Shown: positions 36,874-50,060, counted from the first letter of the stretch. The stretch: DNA of 64,000 nt from Promerops cafer (GCA_013398275.1 VZSE01000421.1:1834439-1898438); one strand, 5' to 3'. The notes: a model not told the origin generated them from the letters alone. Program-made: numbers and translations.

Positions 36874-38345
36874 ACACACTCAGAAAAAAGGAGCTTATGG
36901 ATATTACCTACGAAAAGAATTTTAACTAAATATAAAAGTATATAATACCTTGATAAGGTATCTACACGTTAGACAACTGACTGCTTTGTAATTGCTGTTT
37001 ATGAGTTGTTATTTGGTGCAGGAGGCTTCCTTATGGTGGCAGAAATGCAGTTTTGGACCTAAAAGTCAAAACCAGCTACTTGATCCCATTCCATTCCAAA
37101 TGCTGCAAGTCATGAAAACTGAACTGCAGACAGTAAGGGCATGTGCCAGGAGAAACAATCACCACTGGAGACGAATTTGTATATTACACAACTAGGAGCA
37201 ATTCATACCTAGTCTGTAGCTCAAACTGAGATACTCTTACATTGTATTTGATCAGGTGTCGATACTGTGCTTTTTTTTATAGTAACAAATGTATGTATTC
37301 ATGCAAACAATTTAAGCCTACTTTTTATCTTTAAAATTATAGTGCTGGAAAAATGTAATTAATGTATAATATGGAAAAAAATTCAAACAGTCCATAGATT
37401 ATTTATTATCTGAACAAGGTATGATAGGGACTTAGGGTAGGATCAGTTATCTCTTAGAATCCGCTTGCCCATTGCTTTAGCACTTGCCTCCTTTTCATAG
37501 GTTTGCTTGGATCCAAACATCAGTTTAGTATTTCTTGAAACCCACCTTTAAAATTAATTCTACATGTAATACTTCTGCATAGCTTAATAGTTTGCCCTGT
37601 TTTGAGGAGATAAAAAAGCTTCTCTCTTAGTACCTAATGAACTCTGACTTGCCTTGGTACAGAGAGGGTCATTAGTGTAAAGTATTTCTTAAATCATCAC
37701 TCTAATAAACTCTAATAAACATGCTTAGTTCACTCACTGCTATATACATAGCTATATGTGCTTTTCATCTAACATGTGCTTTGGCTCAGATGATAAATTA
37801 TGACATTGCTCTCTGATATAGTCTTGACAAACACAATGATACTTTCATCTGCTGCATTTTTCATTAAGAATCTTAAATTGAAAGAATTTCTGTAACTGAA
37901 ACATGGAGGGCAGGTTATTAGACTCTGTAAAAGGGGGGATATTCAATATATCTTATTAAGAAAGTAACAAGTCTTCAGATTTTTCATACCTTCCTTCCTA
38001 ATAATGAAAAGCAAGCTTGTTTTCAGAATTGTAATTAAACTTTGCATGAAAAACCACCTAAATCACTCCAATGCAAAAAGAAAAAACAAAACAAAACCAC
38101 AAAAATCTTACTTTGGCCTTCTCAATGGGAAGTGGATCAATAGCTACAATCATTAATCAGATCTATAAAAGAAAGCAGATAACACAAAGTAGGGACAGTC
38201 TGTGTTATCTACAAAAAAATAGAGAGACTAGAAACAGCAGTAGTTAGAGCTGGTTGTCTCCATGATAAAAGTGAGTATATTTGTGCAGTCATACTAGTGG
38301 CAGAAGCAGACTCTGAAAAACAAGTGTCATGGGTATAGTTGAAAA

Positions 38346-38361
38346 GGGTATACGTATACCC
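38346..38361. repeat. 16-bp perfect palindrome (copy 1)
   Basis: GGGTATACGTATACCC equals its own reverse complement. It sits about 40-55 nt left of the antisense CR1 fragment. Confidence 0.9.
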
Positions 38362-38399
38362 TGGTTTATGGCTAAAAAAGTTTTAGGGGTTTGCTGGCC

Positions 38400-38695
38400 A
38401 GGCAGGGGCAGGGACACCTCCCACTAGACCAGGTTACTCGAGGCCATGTCCAACCTGGCCTTGAACACTGCCAGGGATGGAGCATCCACAACTTTCCTGG
38501 GTAACCTGTTTCAGTATCTCACCACCCTTAGAGTAAACCATTTCTTCCTAATACATAACCTGAATTTCCCCTCTTCCATTTGTGCCCCTTACTCCTTCTC
38601 TTGTCACTACAATTCCTGATAAAGAATCTCTCTCTGACGTCCCTGTAAGGTGGTATGAAGTCTACACAGAATCTTCTGTCTTTCTGCCTCATGTT
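38400..38695 (-). mobile_element. CR1 LINE fragment inside duplication copy 1
   Basis: The plus strand reads as reverse-complement CR1: 'gggacacctcccactagacc', 'caacctggccttgaacactg', 'cagggatggagcatccacaa', 'atttcttcctaatacataac', 'cttgtcactac' and 'tatgaagtctacacagaatc'. The copy is truncated and dead. A 60-codon frame across it is meaningless. Confidence 0.9.
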
Positions 38696-39328
38696 CATTG
38701 TTAAATGCATGCTATTGCCTTGGCATATGGTCTCATTTGCACCTTAATTTGGGCAGAGGCATTTCTTGTTAATTGGATCTCACCCATTATCAGAACACGT
38801 GAAATGCTAATAATTTAAGCTTTGCGTAGGTTAAGAAATATTTCAGATTCAGAAAGAAAAAGTGACTTTTTATTAAGTTCTTTCATTTTTACTTAATTAT
38901 GTTTTGACCACTTCTGTGTTAGTCCTGTGCTACTTGCTGAAGCTGTTGATGCCTTGTGTTGCTGCCTTTCACATCCCTGAGCAAAGTGAAGGATCAGTTC
39001 ACATTGGTTTTATTGGGTCACAGTATCCAGGTCTTAGAGAGATGAATAGCATAGACATCTGTGAGAAGTACTGTTCTCCTTGGAGTTCAAGATCAACATA
39101 AAACATGAAAAAAGCATCGAATTTAAATGAACACAGTGAATTTTTAATCCCTGCTTTCAAAAAAGGGGAACCTGTTGTGTTGTAGGAGTTTGATTTTACT
39201 TTAAGTGAGGTTTATATACCTCACTTCCAGATTGGTTGAACATGGAAATTTGGAGAGATGGAGGAGGAAATTATGTGGTGTTATCTATGAATGCAGATGT
39301 ACAATTTGTTTTATATAGAAGAGTCAAG

Positions 39329-39329
39329 N
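39329..39329. other. Single unresolved base (N) at duplication junction
   Basis: The only N I see in the window. It lies exactly between the end of copy 1 and the start of copy 2, as expected where a scaffolder joined two contigs whose ends overlap. Confidence 0.98.
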
Positions 39330-40789
39330 ACACACTCAGAAAAAAGGAGCTTATGGATATTACCTACGAAAAGAATTTTAACTAAATATAAAAGTATATA
39401 ATACCTTGATAAGGTATCTACACGTTAGACAACTGACTGCTTTGTAATTGCTGTTTATGAGTTGTTATTTGGTGCAGGAGGCTTCCTTATGGTGGCAGAA
39501 ATGCAGTTTTGGACCTAAAAGTCAAAACCAGCTACTTGATCCCATTCCATTCCAAATGCTGCAAGTCATGAAAACTGAACTGCAGACAGTAAGGGCATGT
39601 GCCAGGAGAAACAATCACCACTGGAGACGAATTTGTGTATTACACAACTAGGAGCAATTCATACCTAGTCTGTAGCTCAAACTGAGATACTCTTACATTG
39701 TATTTGATCAGGTGTCGATACTGTGCTTTTTTTTATAGTAACAAATGTATGTACTCATGCAAACAATTTAAGCCTACTTTTTATCTTTAAAATTATAGTG
39801 CTGGAAAAATGTAATTAATGTATAATATGGAAAAAAATTCAAACAGTCCATAGATTATTTATTATCTGAACAAGGTATGATAGGGACTTAGGGTAGGATC
39901 AGTTATCTCTTAGAATCCGCTTGCCCATTGCTTTAGCACTTGCCTCCTTTTCATAGGTTTGCTTGGATCCAAACATCAGTTTAGTATTTCTTGAAACCCA
40001 CCTTTAAAATTAATTCTCATGTAATACTTCTGCATAGCTTAATAGTTTGCCCTGTTTTGAGGAGATAAAAAAGCTTCTCTCTTAGTACCTAATGAACTCT
40101 GACTTGCCTTGGTACAGAGAGGGTCATTAGTGTAAAGTATTTCTTAAATCATCACTCTAATAAACTCTAATAAACATGCTTAGTTCACTCACTGCTATAT
40201 ACATAGCTATATGTGCTTTTCATCTAACATGTGCTTTGGCTCAGATGATAAATTATGACATTGCTCTCTGATATAGTCTTGACAAACACAATGATACTTT
40301 CATCTGCTGCATTTTTCATTAAGAATCTTAAATTGAAAGAATTTCTGTAACTGAAACATGGAGGGCAGGTTATTAGACTTTGTAAAAGGGGGGATATTCA
40401 ATATATCTTATTAAGAAAGTAACAAAGTCTTCAGATTTTTCATACCTTCCTTCCTAATAATGAAAAGCAAGCTTGTTTTCAGAATTGTAATTAAACTTTG
40501 CATGAAAAACCACCTAAATCACTCCAATGCAAAAAGAAAAAACAAAACAAAACCACAAAAATCTTACTTTGGCCTTCTCAATGGGAAGTGGATCAATAGC
40601 TACAATCATTAATCAGATCTATAAAAGAAAGCAGATAACACAAAGTAGGGACAGTCTGTGTTATCTACAAAAAAATAGAGAGACTAGAAACAGCAGTAGT
40701 TAGAGCTGGTTGTCTCCATGATAAAAGTGAGTATATTTGTGCAGTCATACTAGTGGCAGAAAAACAAGTGTCATGGGTATAGTTGAAAA

Positions 40790-40805
40790 GGGTATACGTA
40801 TACCC
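40790..40805. repeat. 16-bp perfect palindrome (copy 2)
   Basis: Same self-complementary GGGTATACGTATACCC as in copy 1. Confidence 0.9.
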
Positions 40806-40843
40806 TGGTTTATGGCTAAAAAAGTTTTAGGGGTTTGCTGGCC

Positions 40844-41139
40844 AGGCAGGGGCAGGGACACCTCCCACTAGACCAGGTTACTCGAGGCCATGTCCAACCT
40901 GGCCTTGAACACTGCCAGGGATGGAGCATCCACAACTTTCCTGGGTAACCTGTTTCAGTATCTCACCACCCTTAGAGTAAACCATTTCTTCCTAATACAT
41001 AACCTGAATTTCCCCTCTTCCATTTGTGCCCCTTACTCCTTCTCTTGTCACTACAATTCCTGATAAAGAATCTCTCTCTGACGTCCCTGTAAGGTGGTAT
41101 GAAGTCTACACAGAATCTTCTGTCTTTCTGCCTCATGTT
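40844..41139 (-). mobile_element. CR1 LINE fragment inside duplication copy 2
   Basis: The second copy of the antisense CR1 fragment, duplicated with the surrounding block and not inserted independently. Confidence 0.9.
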
Positions 41140-41772
41140 CATTGTTAAATGCATGCTATTGCCTTGGCATATGGTCTCATTTGCACCTTAATTTGGGCAG
41201 AGGCATTTCTTGTTAATTGGATCTCACCCATTATCAGAACACATGAAATGCTAATAATTTAAGCTTTGTGTAGGTTAAGAAATATTTCAGATTCAGAAAG
41301 AAAAAATGATTTTTTATTAAGTTCTTTCATTTTTACTTAATTATGTTTTGACCACTTCTGTGTTAGCACTGTGCTACTTGCTGCAGCTGTTGATGCCTTG
41401 TGTTGCTGCCTTTCACATCCCTGAGCAAAGTGAAGGATCAGTTCACATTGGTTTTATTAGGTCACAGTATCCAGGTCTTAGAGAGATGAATAGCATAGAC
41501 ATCTGTGAGAAGTACTGTTCTCCTTGGAGTTCAAGATCAACATAAAACATGAAAAAAGCATCGAATTTAAATGAACACAGTGAATTTTTAATCCCTGCTT
41601 TCAAAAAAGGAGAACCTGTTGTGTTGTAGGAGTTTGATTTTACTTTAAGTGAGGTTTATATACCTCACTTCCAGATTGGTTGAACATGGAAATTTGGGGA
41701 GATGGAGGAGGAAATTATGTGGTGTTATCTATGAATGCAGATGTACAATTTGTTTTATATAGAAGAGTCAAG

Positions 41773-44700
41773 TTTTGAAAACTGTTAAATCAGTAAGATT
41801 GTAAGTATGACAAGCCTATCAACATTCACCCAGCTGGAACTTGCCTCCATGTAAGCAGGTAGGGAATGGCAGTCCTTGGCTAGAGGTGAGGAAAGCAGCC
41901 ATCTGCCTGCTCCACTCACCTGGCCACTGTGAAAAGCCCTCACAGAGCTCACAGCAGCTTCTCTGCTGGCTGAGGTTAAGACTCCCCCATGCACTGTGGA
42001 CAAAATGTGGAATTGTGGACAATGGCTCTTGAGAACTGAAAGACAGAAACTACAAGGTCAGTGCACAAATGGGCTTGCTGACATTCTCAAAGCATGACTC
42101 ACAGCCAGCTGATTACATGTCTGATGTGACTTCATCATGAAAAAGCCAAACAAGCACCTGTAATCTCAAAGTATACTATTTGAGTATACAAATTAAGTGC
42201 TTAGCTGAACATGGCATTTTCTCTGAAGTCAGCATTTATTCAGTAGAATAGCAGTTATGAATCTTACATTCTTTAAGCTTTGTAATGAAATAGATGAGGG
42301 GAGACTAAAGATGTTAGTGTGTTTCTGTTAGATGAAGATTCTTGAAATTTTGCATTTGATACTTAATTGCTGCATATAGTAAGAGTTTGGTATACCTCTT
42401 TGAGTGGGACATCACAGAATAGCCTCAAATCCAGTAACTGTGAATAAAAGAGAATGCTAAATGTTAGCATAGATTAATTTTCAGAACTTGATTTTAGAGA
42501 TTGTTTCAGAGACATACTGTTCATTAAATGACTAAAGACATAATAATGCTTTTTTTTTTCTTTCATATCAATGTTTGATCTTCTAAGTGTAAATTTCAGC
42601 TTTCACCTAGAGGAGGAGAACTTCAGCTCACTTGGAAAGCCTAAAGGACCTTCTGTATGAATCACTATGTAATTCTTGATAGGACAAACCCTTTCTTATA
42701 ATACATACCTGACATTTTCACTTTACCCACTTGAAGTTCTATTTGCTGTCTATGATCATTCTGTTGCAGCATCAAATATTCCTCCTGCAGCCTTTTTCCA
42801 ATCTGTTGCCAGCTACAAATTAACACAGATTGTCTTCTGCCCTCCCCAACATTGTGACACTGTGAGCAGCTTTCTGAATTGTTTGCAGCAATTTCCCTTT
42901 AGTTCACAAATGAGTAAGTTGTTCCTATAAGGCAGAACCCAAATCTGAACAGCAAAAATCTGCAGTATGTGTGGTGTTTGTATTGGATGCAACCGGTTGA
43001 AATAGAAACATGTAGAAAGGACAGTTTCCTTCTTAGGGAAGGAGGCATCTTTGGTAACATATGGAACTGCTGAGCAAGATATTTAAAATAAATACTTGGA
43101 TGTAGCGTGCATCTAATCATGAAGGGGCTTATCTCTAAAGGTGCCAGACACGCAACTTTGACAGGCTCTTACAGGAGCTGTGATACATGGACTTGTCAGT
43201 TCTGTTGACACATAGCACTTAACTGCATCAGGCCACAGTTTAATCTTCAGCTCTTATGGGCTGAAGCTGTACTACTATTACAAATTTCAAGTAAAACTGT
43301 ACTTGAGTTTAATCATGGTTTGGTAACTACAAGGCACGTAGTGTTTGCAAGGAAGATTTCAATATGAAGTAGAAGAGGATAGTTGAAAGGACACCTTTAT
43401 TAAATACTTGCAGATGTAAAAATATCTTCAGACCAGTACAGCCTCAAGATTTGATAAACAAGAATGAGTGCAACCACTAGTACTTTGCTCCGTCGACATA
43501 TGGGTAATGAATAATCCAAAAGATTGCCCTAAAATGCTGCCATTTTGGAGTGACACACAGTTGGCCAGTACTTCTCAGCTGAAAGATGACCTGGAAGTGG
43601 GAACTGTCATCAGTAAATGGACACATCCCTGATGATGACTTACATTGACTTATCCTGTAAATTAAGTAATCTGGTTATCCCATAGCTGCAGTTTTATCTC
43701 AACCTTGTGGACAACACAAACGAGCTTTGGAAAAAAGCCTCATTTAGAGTTAGAACAGTTATATGTTACTGGTTTCCAAGAAATGCATCTTTCCATGTAA
43801 AATGCAGGCAGCTGCCCAGTGATAACAGCATGTAGAGTAATGTCAGCTGTTCCCTCCTGTCCATGGCTCAGCTTTCCTGTCACCTTCAACAGCCACCTTT
43901 TTGATAAAACTGGTTTATAGTTACAGATTTTTCTCATCTTTCTTTTATGTAAGTTGGCTGCTTGGCAAGTTTAATTCATTAAAGATACCAGCTCAACTGG
44001 TGTGATTCCTCTTGCCTGTTACATTAGCCACCTTATATTTAGCGTTCCTGGATTCAAGAACAGGAACAAAAGCCAGTTTAAGTCTTGTTCATTAGTCTTG
44101 TAAAGAACTCCTAAGTATCCTCATGTATAAAGGAAATCTTGGGTAACAAGATCAAAATCTAAATACTGCTTAATAGGTAAAAATGTCTTCACTGTGGTAA
44201 AGATGAAGAGATGAAGCTGCTCTGAGGTGCCCTAGGAGTGCCTAGTGTCTAGACATGGTGATAATGCTGGAGTTTAATTGCTGACATCTGACTGTTCTAA
44301 TTCAGCCCCTGCCAGCCTCTTTTTGAAGCTTTTGTCTGCAAACATGCAGGCAGACCCAGGAGTGTAATGAAAAAATCACTTGGAATAAGGTTCCATGCCA
44401 GAAATACCACAGCGCTTAATGGCCAAAGCCATCCAAGGGACATCTGAGTTCCCAAAACACGATGGTTTAGAACAGTGTAATTACCACCGTCCTCAGACCA
44501 GGGTAAAATTACTTCTTCCCTGCTGCCAAACAGCTTATGTGCATCTCAAATTTGCCCATTTGGAGGTCTTCTTCCCTTCCCCACCCCCATGAAGTTAACA
44601 GGTAACAGCTGTTAACTCAGCAAGTTGGTAGCTCAGCTTGTCAAACATGTATGTCATGTCGCTTTCCTGATAGGAAATTTTCTAATTTCCCAGTATACAT

Positions 44701-45246
44701 CTCTTCTTCCTAAAAATGTGTATTCTAATGAGCAAAACCCAAGAAGCCCACTCCATGTCCCCTGCACACACTTCCCCTTCTCCCTGGAATATTGGCTTCT
44801 GCTGCAAGGTGGCTTTATGTAACTGGAAGGCATTTTATAAAGCTTTATTCAATACTATTGAAATTAAAGCATAGATGATAAATTTCTGCAAGGCCACAGT
44901 ATTTCTTCTGTGAGACGACTGTTCACCTGTGTAAAGATGATGGGCTCTATGGTAGCATGGTATCATTATGAGTCTGGACTAGAAATGTGAGAGATTGTCT
45001 GAAGGTATTTCTAAGACCTGCTATATCATTCCTGTTACTTTTATTAAGTGTTTCTGCTTTTTAACAAGTATCAACTTAGCCTTGTCTTCTTGGGCGAATA
45101 CTAAATCATCATTCTTAATGCACAGAAGAACACCTAGAGAAAATAAAAAGCCCAAGCCTTTTATTTCTGAAAGCACATGACAGAAATTCTAAATATATGC
45201 CTACTTGCCAACATAACTTATCACAGGCTGTTTATATAGCTCTATT
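41773..45246. other. Intergenic sequence, no gene seen
   Basis: Short open frames up to 84 codons occur on both strands. None shows a domain, a signal peptide with a body, or paired splice sites. I recognise no repeat. Confidence 0.65.
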
Positions 45247-45285
45247 AAAAAAAAAAAAAAAAAAACAAAACAAAAAAACACAAAC
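45247..45285. repeat. Poly(A) and A-rich low-complexity tract
   Basis: Nineteen consecutive A residues (45247-45265), then A-runs interrupted by single C. It may be an old retroposon tail, but no body was recognised. Confidence 0.8.
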
Positions 45286-48200
45286 CTCTGTAAGGAAATT
45301 GATTCTTCTTTTCAAACCTTGCCTGCTGAAAAGATTCAAATTACTGTTACGGTGCATTTTTGCATAAGGCAATTTTTTCAATTTATTACAGAACAGATGT
45401 CCAAAACTACAAAGCTGTAGAATGCTTTTGAATGCTCATGTCTTGCCTCCTGTGCTCTACCATTTCCATTACATATTCTGTACAGATGAAGTTGAAGTCA
45501 GGGTGCTGCCAAGCAGGCATTTTGAAGGGGAGCTGCTGGTACCATGTGCCTTGTGATAATGAGGCCCTAACTTGTTTTGCAGATGTGGAATCTCAGTGAT
45601 CCAATGCCTCACACTAGCCATGATCAAATCCATGATCAAATCTGCCTTGGCAGAGTTGCCTGCTAACCATAGAGTAATGCTCACCCAGAACAGCATGCTA
45701 AAAATTCAGTAGGAAGAAAATTCATGCTCTTTTCCATACAATGAGCATAAGATACAGAGTATAGTATTCCATCTGTCTCAGCTCTCCTATGTTCCTACAG
45801 AAGTATAAGCTCCAGTGGCTTTGTACTTTCAAAGAGTAAAGAATTGAAGCAAGAGTACTGGGAAATGTTTCATTCTCTATGTACAGCCTTTTTTTAAGGA
45901 AACCTGCTATTAAAAAAAAAAAAAAATCCAGTCTTTAATAATGCAAAGATTCCCTTCTTCATTTCAAGTACAAAATTAAAGTTGGTATGCTTCAAGTTAC
46001 AAACTGTGTGACATTTACTTTGTTCAGGCTTAAATAATGCTTATATTTTTCAGCAGCATTACAACCAAATCTATTTGATTGGGGGAGAGAAAAATTTTCT
46101 AGAACTGTGCTCCACTTATTAATGCAAAAAAAAAGCAGGAAGCAAAGAAACATAAAAAGGTCAATGAAATGGGAATGGAAGAAGAATGTGTGAAAGAAAA
46201 TGTGGTGTATAGAAAGATTTTACATTTATGACAGGGCTCTGCAGTTAACAGGACCAGACTCCCCTGCCCGCTGCTGCTTCTGCCTCAGTCCTCCCACACC
46301 TCCTAAGGGCCACGGCTGCAGAAATAACTTCAAGGGCCTGAAAGATCCCAGGAAGATTTGAGAAGAAAGAATAGAGGAGAAAATGTATTAAGTTATAAAT
46401 ACATTGTTATGTTGCTACTGACATGCCACTTTTATCAATCATGGGCAAAATAAATGATTGGAAACTCATCACAAACATATGGGCAGGACATAGTAACAAT
46501 AATAAATTAATGATATGAAGTAACAATATGAGTAATAACAGAATGGTAAGGAGGCAATGCAAGCCTGTCAGACAGTTTCAGTCGTGGAGAGAGCATTGCC
46601 ATAGATTTCAACAGGGAGCAGCCTTTCAAAGTTGCCTGCAGTCACATTAAAATGGAAGTTCCCAAATGTGAGCACACTCAAGATCATCTCCAGAAATGAA
46701 AGTCTACTTCAATAACAGAAGTGTCAGAGAAAACAGAGTGGAATGCAGCTGTGATTAGAAACAGAAAAGGGAGAAAACTGGCAAGTAGTACTGCTTTCAT
46801 AAATAAATCCTTTTATTATTTTTACTTTTAACAGTGTGATTTCAAAGTAATTCTTTTCTGGCCCGTATACTGTTACTAGCTCTGCAAAATCCTGCACTAC
46901 CAACCCCTGAAAACCTATTCTGATGCAATAGAAGAAAAAGAAAGTTCAAAAAAACCTCAGTGACCCCCACCCAAACTCCCAAAGTCTTAGCTTTTGGGTT
47001 CTTACAGAAATCCTTTTAGAACAACAATGCACACGTATTCCTAAATCAATAATTGTATTATTTTTTACGTAATGTATTCAATTACTTTGATGCTTTAACT
47101 GATCTCCTATGAAGCAAATGAACAATATACCCCAAATACTTAAAAGGTCTAGTTATGAATCCCAAACACAGAAAACAGCCTTTCTTGCCCAGACCTGCCC
47201 AAGATAATAATTGCATTGAGGAACTTGATTTATGGTGACATCTTGCATATGCATCTTCTCCTAAGAATTAAGCCAGAGAATTAAATTAATTAAAGCAATC
47301 CATAATCAATAAAAATCAACATTCCCTAAAATCTATGAAAACACAGCAGTTAAAGCTGTAAGGAAAGAGATAACAGCTGGCCTTGGTATTAAAGCTTAAC
47401 TTTGGTTCCAATGTTAATACCAGCAAAAAGCAAAATAACTCCTCATATGCTATTCTTGTATTATCAGATTAACAAAAATCAAAGCTTTCCCTCAAAATCA
47501 CGGTGTGCATAACCTGTATTTTGGGTACGCTGCACCTGTATTGAGGAGCTATTTTAGCATTCACTCGATCACGTGGTAAGTTTAATCAAAGAACAGCAGG
47601 CTCTAATGCCCGCTCAGAAAAACATTTAGGCTCATGATTAAATAGATTTCTAAGGTGCAGCAGAAGTTAATGCCCAAAGTGATCCTTCTGAAGAGTTTAT
47701 GTGCCAGTTTATTGTAACCTGTAAATTGCTTCTGGAGATGAAAGACATTCTTTTATATTATTAACTGTAACATAATGACACTGATTCTGAAATAATTTCA
47801 AAGCTAGGAACAGGAATATGCCTGTCTCAGTGAAACCCAGCACCCCTGAAGGAGTACATTTCTGAGTTATTCACCTTTCAGTCTCAGAAGAGATGCAACC
47901 ATAACAAAACCCTTGTCATAAAATACATGCCAGAAAGAATTTGTTCTTCTGGGTTTTCCTGGTCATTTTTACACAAGTGTAGCATTCTTTAAAACTCTGT
48001 CTAAAATGGTGAAATGCTCATAAAGGTATCAAGAAACACCAGGAAATTAAAACTTCCCTTAGAAAATCCCAGGAAACAAAGGATTTTAACCTATATACAC
48101 ACATCTTGCATGACCTAGAAGAGTAAATTTTAAGTTCTGTTTAGGAGTGTACTATGTCTTGAGTTGTCCTGCCAATTTCATGGGATTATTTGCTGGCAAA

Positions 48201-49149
48201 GGCACCACCTGAGCCAAGTAATGCTGTCTTGAAGCCTATGCAGTCAGACAATTACTGCAATTTTTACCACATAAACTTCTATCAAGATACAAGAAATATA
48301 TTGTCAACTGATGTTAAGTCACCTAAAGCATGAAACTGAACATTTCAAGTATTCATTGCATGAATAATATCTAACAACAGTTTTGCAACAATTGCTCATT
48401 AATGCCAAAATTACATGTATGTTTGCCATACCCTTCTCAGGTAAGTCATGACAAAGTTGTACGTGTGATAGACTCCAGTGGTTCTCCAGGTCTGACAGTA
48501 ATGGTGAAAACATATTCAGGTGTCCTTAAAAGCCACTGAAACTTAAGATAAAAAATAAGCAGTGAAGCACAGGGCTATGAACAAAAAATAAACCAGGCAT
48601 CTGTATCAGGGAAATGCTGCTGGTTTTGCTGTTAGCCGAACAGAAGCTTTATTTGGGCTAAGAATAAGAACAGAAATTTGGGTCCAGACTAACAAAAGCC
48701 TGTGTTTGTTGATTTCAGAACTGAATGCAAATTCTCTGGATCATTCTACTCATTCTATAGTTTTTGCTAATTTCTTAGGATTTGTTGCAAGTTAAAAGAG
48801 GGGTTGTGTGCATACAAGTGTGTCTGTGGGTGTGTGTACAAAATGTATCAGCTTCACCCTCTTTCAAATATCCACTGGTAGTTAATTAAATAACATAAAA
48901 TTTCCTATGGATATTTTCAGAAGATCCCAGATGATTTATGAGCTAATAAATTACTTCCACAAATATCATGGAGATCTTTGCTTCTGAATCAAAATGCACA
49001 CTGTAAAGTCCCATCTTGCGTTGTTGTATTTTGATTTTTTTTAAGAAGTCATCAAAGTTTTATTTGCTGCTGCTGCTTTTTTTCTTTGTTTATAAAATAA
49101 AATTTAATACATTGGCAGATGTCCATTTTTCCCCCAGAAGATGGCTCTG
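45286..49149. other. Intergenic sequence, no gene seen
   Basis: AT-rich sequence with a 15-A run at 45912-45926. A small direct repeat (tccatgatcaaa type) occurs near 45618-45641. I see no gene, RNA or identified transposon. Confidence 0.65.
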
Positions 49150-49154
49150 AAGGC

Positions 49155-49257
49155 TATATTGCAGGGTGTACTTTTTCTATATTGCAGCATGAAATCCTTT
49201 CACGTGTGATATATTGCAGGCAGCTGAGCTAGAGGAATATGCAGCCAATATGCAAAT
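49155..49257. promoter_or_regulatory. Cluster of short motifs: three TATATTGCAG copies, two E-boxes, octamer
   Basis: TATATTGCAG occurs exactly at 49155-49164, 49178-49187 and 49210-49219. CACGTG is at 49201-49206, CAGCTG at 49221-49226 and the POU octamer ATGCAAAT at 49250-49257. Motif identity is seen directly; any enhancer role is inference and weak without conservation or chromatin data. Confidence 0.25.
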
Positions 49258-49995
49258 ATTTCCTAGATCACAGTTCTTTGTTTTGTCCCAGTAGCCTTAC
49301 CACAAACACCAGTCAGTGAATCTTTGCATAATGTGTGGGTAACCTGTGGCAAGGGCAGCTCTGCTCTGCCCAGAATCACTGCCTGAGCTTGTCTTCCCCC
49401 TCTGGAACGTGGTATGAAGAGGAGTTCTCTCTCCCAAGTCAGCACTAGTGCTTGAAAACACTGTAAAGCCTCATATTAATCTTGATGAGAGAAGGGCTGC
49501 CATCCAAAATTTGATTCGTTAATTAAAATATTTTTACACCTCTCACCCATAAGCAATTACCAAAGTGTAAATCCTATTACTTGGCTAAGAAAAAGCAGCA
49601 TTGAGGAGAGGAACAATGTACTTTGGCAAAACTGAATTTTCTCTGCCTCTGGCCCATGCTCAAGAAGACAAAAATATGATCATGCTCTATTGTCTCAAAT
49701 TGAATTGCCCCAAGAAAAGAGCTGGCACTAAGCAAGCTGAACCAAAATAATAGGTCAGAGAATATATGAATTAAAGTTCCTTTAAATTTGTTGTTTACCG
49801 AATGGGTCGGGTTCTCATTTTAATTCTCCTAAGAACAACAATGGCAATTCTAGGATTTATTATCTTTACAAAAATTGTTTTGAAAGAAACTGTGAGGTGA
49901 ATTCATTCATTAGAACTGCTAGAGGTTTATTTTGTGTTGCAGAAGTCAGGGGGGAAATGGTTTGCATTATAGATGTATATATAAATTTGTACCTC

Positions 49996-49997
<2 letters not shown>

Positions 49998-50060
<63 letters not shown>
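49998..50060. repeat. (ATA)n trinucleotide microsatellite, about 21 units
   Basis: About 63 nt of uninterrupted ATA/TAA repeat. On the minus strand it translates as a run of tyrosines, which is an artefact of the repeat. Confidence 0.97.

Larger units (their letters stand above)
36874..39328. repeat. 2.45-kb direct duplication, copy 1
   Basis: Almost identical to 39330-41772. The copies line up at an offset of 2,456, then 2,444 after a 12-nt gap. Differences seen by eye are roughly a dozen single-base changes (for example 37181 A versus 39637 G, 37298 T versus C), two 1-nt indels and a 12-nt segment near 38306-38317 missing from copy 2. The copy ends exactly one base before the N at 39329. 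Confidence 0.97.
39330..41772. repeat. 2.44-kb direct duplication, copy 2
   Basis: Partner of 36874-39328. It begins with 'acacactcagaaaaaagg' right after the N and ends with 'gaagagtcaag' before unique sequence that starts 'ttttgaaaactg'. It carries the same short open frames, palindrome and CR1 fragment as copy 1. Confidence 0.97.

Noticed and set aside
36992..37195. 67-codon frame repeated at 39448-39651, which might look like a conserved small gene
   Set aside because: The apparent conservation comes only from the 2.45-kb duplicated block, and the product has no recognisable feature.
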